Shown in pieces: positions 14,007 through 14,295 of a DNA stretch of 14,295 nt. Position 1 is the first letter of the stretch. Each line of letters starts with the position of its first letter. The stretch is from NCBI GenBank assembly GCA_964459305.1, contig CAYWNA010000313.1, positions 1-14,295 of the forward strand, given 5' to 3'. The notes under the pieces were generated by a model, which saw only the letters and a program-made list of their open reading frames with translations, ran no database searches and was not told the origin of the DNA. This DNA is from CAYWNA01 sp964459305 (GTDB taxonomy: Bacteria > Planctomycetota > Planctomycetia > Pirellulales > Pirellulaceae). The translations under genes were made by a program, and so were the position numbers.

Positions 14007-14295
14007 CGGCGCAATGTCTACCCCAAGTCATCGCCGCCTCCACGGCGATGACGGCGGCAAAACGCGATACTGAAGCGATCCGACCGAGGTGGATCATCGG
14101 TCCGGCCTGCGCGAAAGGGCCGATGTCTACGGCGGCGACGCGCGACTGGGTGTCAACCTCCTTGCCATCTATGATCAAGATTGCAAGGCCAACTCCTCGC
14201 AGGTTCGGCGAGGCTCGTCTGTCTTCGATCTGAATGCCTTTAAGGCGAGCGGCGGAAATTCGCGTACCCGTGGGATAGGCTTCCAGCCTGTCAGG
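14007..14295 (-). CDS. Doubtful partial reading frame at right edge, unrecognised
   Basis: On the minus strand one frame is open from the window edge (base 14295) through 14007 and on to a stop at 13840-13842, inside the isomerase-like gene. The part outside that gene reads like a protein (PTGTRISAARLKGIQIEDRR; AILIIDGKEVDTQSRVAAVD; IGPFAQAGPMIHLG; RFAAVIAVEAAMTWG). I do not recognise the family. If it is real it is the 3' end of a convergent gene that overlaps its neighbour by about 167 bases, which is unusual; a frameshifted or decaying gene end is equally possible. The plus strand here has only weaker, low-complexity frames. Confidence 0.35.

Noticed and set aside
14028..14051. Perfect 9-bp stem with 6-base loop after the isomerase-like gene as an intrinsic terminator
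   Set aside because: TCATCGCCG and CGGCGATGA pair perfectly, but no T-run follows on either strand, and the bases may be coding on the minus strand.
1..14295. CRISPR arrays, tRNA or rRNA genes, insertion sequences
   Set aside because: I saw no regularly spaced repeat-spacer pattern, no tRNA or rRNA signature, and no transposase; the only dispersed repeats are the three or four short copies listed.

Overview
The window looks like a scaffold piece from a planctomycete, probably Pirellulales-like. The evidence is: large exported PD40/hydrazine-synthase-alpha-like cytochromes, Tat-exported soluble-enzyme folds, a giant Gly-rich autotransporter, and the intergenic GACGCTTCGGGTTACG repeat, which translates to VTRSVSEG and which I recall as common in planctomycete genomes. 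A run of exactly 100 Ns (2514-2613) marks an assembly gap of unknown true size. Taxonomy is inferred from gene content only.

Layout from left to right: (1) 1-1229 (+), the 3' part of a multiheme c-type protein. (2) 1230-1475, a spacer with one copy of the repeat. (3) 1476-4600 (+), one type V autotransporter gene seen in three pieces: signal peptide, beta-helix start and Gly-rich passenger; then the gap; then autotransporter-associated repeats ending at an in-frame TAG (3194-3196); then, in the same frame, the linker and complete beta-barrel. (4) 4601-4781, a spacer with an inverted pair of the same repeat between convergent genes. (5) A leftward block read from 12350 down to 4782: a Tat-exported VOC-fold protein, a three-heme protein with an F5/8C-like domain, and a second three-heme protein with a different N-terminal beta-sandwich. 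(6) 12573-14006 (+), divergent from that block, a Tat-exported protein of the L-fucose/L-arabinose isomerase fold. (7) 14007-14295, the right edge, holding at most a doubtful leftward partial reading frame.

Three paralogues of one exported multiheme family lie within 12 kb. All share a beta-propeller-like part, a conserved block ending in the first CxxCH, and a second CxxCH followed by a W-x-D-x-N module. Two also share a third heme and a characteristic tail. The two complete paralogues carry unrelated N-terminal domains that resemble glycan-binding folds. Together with the exported sugar-isomerase-like and VOC proteins, this suggests an envelope or periplasmic redox module linked to carbohydrate or surface material. 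That functional link is inference. No hydrazine synthase beta or gamma partner is visible, and the residue serving as the unusual Tyr heme ligand in true hydrazine synthase is not present at the equivalent spacing, so anammox chemistry is not supported.
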